Shown piece after piece: positions 4,784-5,523 of a stretch of DNA of 5,523 nucleotides. The translations under genes were made by a program, and so were the position numbers. The stretch is from Candidatus Thorarchaeota archaeon (lineage in GTDB: Archaea; Asgardarchaeota; Thorarchaeia; Thorarchaeales; Thorarchaeaceae). Below the pieces are notes generated by a model. The model saw only the letters and a list, made by a program, of their open reading frames with translations, ran no database searches and was not told the origin of the DNA. Within the stretch, counting starts at the first letter, position 1, and the number at the start of each line of letters is the position of its first letter. The stretch is taken from positions 1 through 5,523 of the forward strand of contig WTCK01000120.1 in NCBI GenBank assembly GCA_013138615.1, in the 5' to 3' direction.

Positions 4784-5401
4784 ATGGGAAAGCCTAGAGG
4801 CGGTGAAAAAGACCGAAAGAAGGAACGGTACTACCAAGCCGCCAAGAGACATGGATACAGGAGTCGGTCTGCCTACAAGCTTAGACAGATTGCGAAGAAG
4901 CACAATCTTCTCAAAGGCGTTGACAAGGTCCTAGAACTCTGTTGCAGCCCAGGCGGGTGGACTCAGGTCCTAAGAGAGATTGACCCTGGACTCAGAATCG
5001 TTGCCGTGGATTTGAGTCCCATGCCACCAATTCAGGACGTGAAGTTCATCCTAGGAGACATCACGAATCCTGAGATTATTGAAACGATCGAAGCGGCAAT
5101 CGAGGGAGCAGTAGACCTAGTGCTTTCGGATTGTTCACCCAATGTTTCGGGAACATGGAGTCTAGATGCTGTCAGGCAAATCTACCTCGCAGAACACACA
5201 ATTGAACTTGCACACAGAATTCTCACGAAGAACGGGAAAGTTCTGACCAAGGTCTTCCAAGGCCAAGGGTTTCAGGAGTTTCTCAAGTCAACTCGTACAA
5301 AGTTCAACTCCGTGAAGCTTGTGAAACCCGAAGCATCAAGAAGCACTAGTGCCGAGATTTATCTTATGGCAAAAGGTCCGATTAGGAAGAATATCAGGTA
5401 G
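4784..5401 (+). CDS. rlmE: FtsJ/RlmE-family 2'-O-ribose RNA methyltransferase
   Basis: A 205-residue SAM-dependent enzyme of the RrmJ/FtsJ family. In bacteria this family makes Um2552 in 23S rRNA, and eukaryotic relatives also modify tRNA; an rRNA target is the default guess here. The basic N-terminus (about 1-24) is followed by YRSRSAYKL. The full K-D-K-E catalytic tetrad is present: K32, D116 (LSDCSPNVSG), K156 (TKVFQG) and E191 (STSAEIYLMAKG). The SAM motif I reads ELCCSPGGW (51-59), unusual because the typical form is D-L-G-A-A-P-G-G-W; the D-L-G-A-A part is replaced, including two cysteines. The acidic VAVDLSPM (73-80) is standard. There is no C-terminal TRAM domain, which some archaeal members carry. 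It follows trm1 by 4 bases and converges with a minus-strand gene after an 11-base gap. Confidence 0.93.
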   Translation: MGKPRGGEKDRKKERYYQAAKRHGYRSRSAYKLRQIAKKHNLLKGVDKVLELCCSPGGWTQVLREIDPGLRIVAVDLSPMPPIQDVKFILGDITNPEIIETIEAAIEGAVDLVLSDCSPNVSGTWSLDAVRQIYLAEHTIELAHRILTKNGKVLTKVFQGQGFQEFLKSTRTKFNSVKLVKPEASRSTSAEIYLMAKGPIRKNIR

Positions 5402-5412
5402 ATTGTTGATTA

Positions 5413-5523
5413 TCACGAATCCGGGCTGAGCAACCAATCTTCCAATTCCCTACACACGATTGGCGAATCAGGTTGCCTCACTCCACACTTGCCAATTTTC
5501 AGACAATGGAAACATGGGCAGCC
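5413..5523 (-). CDS. C-terminal tail of a cysteine-rich protein, possible TFE-beta/RPC39 homologue (5' end outside window)
   Basis: Only the last 36 codons and the TGA are in the window. The frame is open to the window edge, and the peptide starts GCPCFHC. Its cysteines follow C-x2-C-x5-C-x10-C, with SP three residues before the last cysteine and E-D-W-L after it. From family knowledge, this is how archaeal TFE-beta and eukaryotic RNA polymerase III subunit RPC39/Rpc34 end: a cysteine cluster binding [4Fe-4S], with an S-P-x2-C-x(n)-W ending. TFE-beta partners with TFE-alpha to help open promoters. Differences are an extra cysteine at the front and L-K-I in place of the usual P-x-F in the second gap. 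A zinc-binding tail of some other protein remains possible. The gene is convergent with the FtsJ-family gene, leaving 11 bases and no clear terminator. Confidence 0.6.
   Translation of the reverse strand, partial: GCPCFHCLKIGKCGVRQPDSPIVCRELEDWLLSPDS

Overview
This window looks archaeal, most likely from an Asgard-type lineage (Thorarchaeota-like); that last step is inference. The archaeal signs are an archaeal/eukaryotic-type Trm1 tRNA G26 methyltransferase, an FtsJ-family RNA methyltransferase without extra domains, TATA/BRE-like promoter elements, Shine-Dalgarno sites of the AGGTG/GGAG type, and the tail of a protein resembling archaeal TFE-beta / RNA polymerase III subunit RPC39. Gene density is high, with short intergenic gaps and mixed strands.

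Layout. (1) Bases 3-464, + strand: the 3' end of a GNAT acetyltransferase that runs in from outside the window. (2) Bases 627-1884, + strand: two consecutive genes for small unrecognised membrane proteins. They contain three copies of one module, a four-cysteine TRASH/L24e-like zinc finger followed by a two-helix transmembrane hairpin (one copy in the first gene, two in the second). This is the most novel part of the window. (3) Bases 1906-1983, - strand: an intact intronless tRNA-Ile(GAT) with encoded CCA, convergent with the membrane-protein genes. (4) Bases 2030-3443, - strand: a probable two-gene unit, a single-domain cyclophilin followed 31 bases later by a xylose-isomerase-like TIM-barrel metalloenzyme with some resemblance to CbiR. 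(5) Bases 3574-5401, + strand: a tight two-gene unit of RNA methyltransferases, Trm1 and an RlmE/FtsJ-type 2'-O-methyltransferase, 4 bases apart. (6) Bases 5413-5523, - strand: the C-terminal 36 codons of a protein with a C-x2-C-x5-C-x10-C tail like the iron-sulfur tail of TFE-beta/RPC39.

Functional reading. The right half is information-processing housekeeping: RNA modification, a tRNA gene, protein folding and possibly basal transcription. The tRNA-Ile encoded here has G at position 26, so it is a plausible substrate of the Trm1 encoded 1.6 kb away. The left half (zinc-finger membrane proteins with degenerate-looking spacer DNA between them) is the accessory part. No mobile elements, CRISPR arrays or rRNA were seen.
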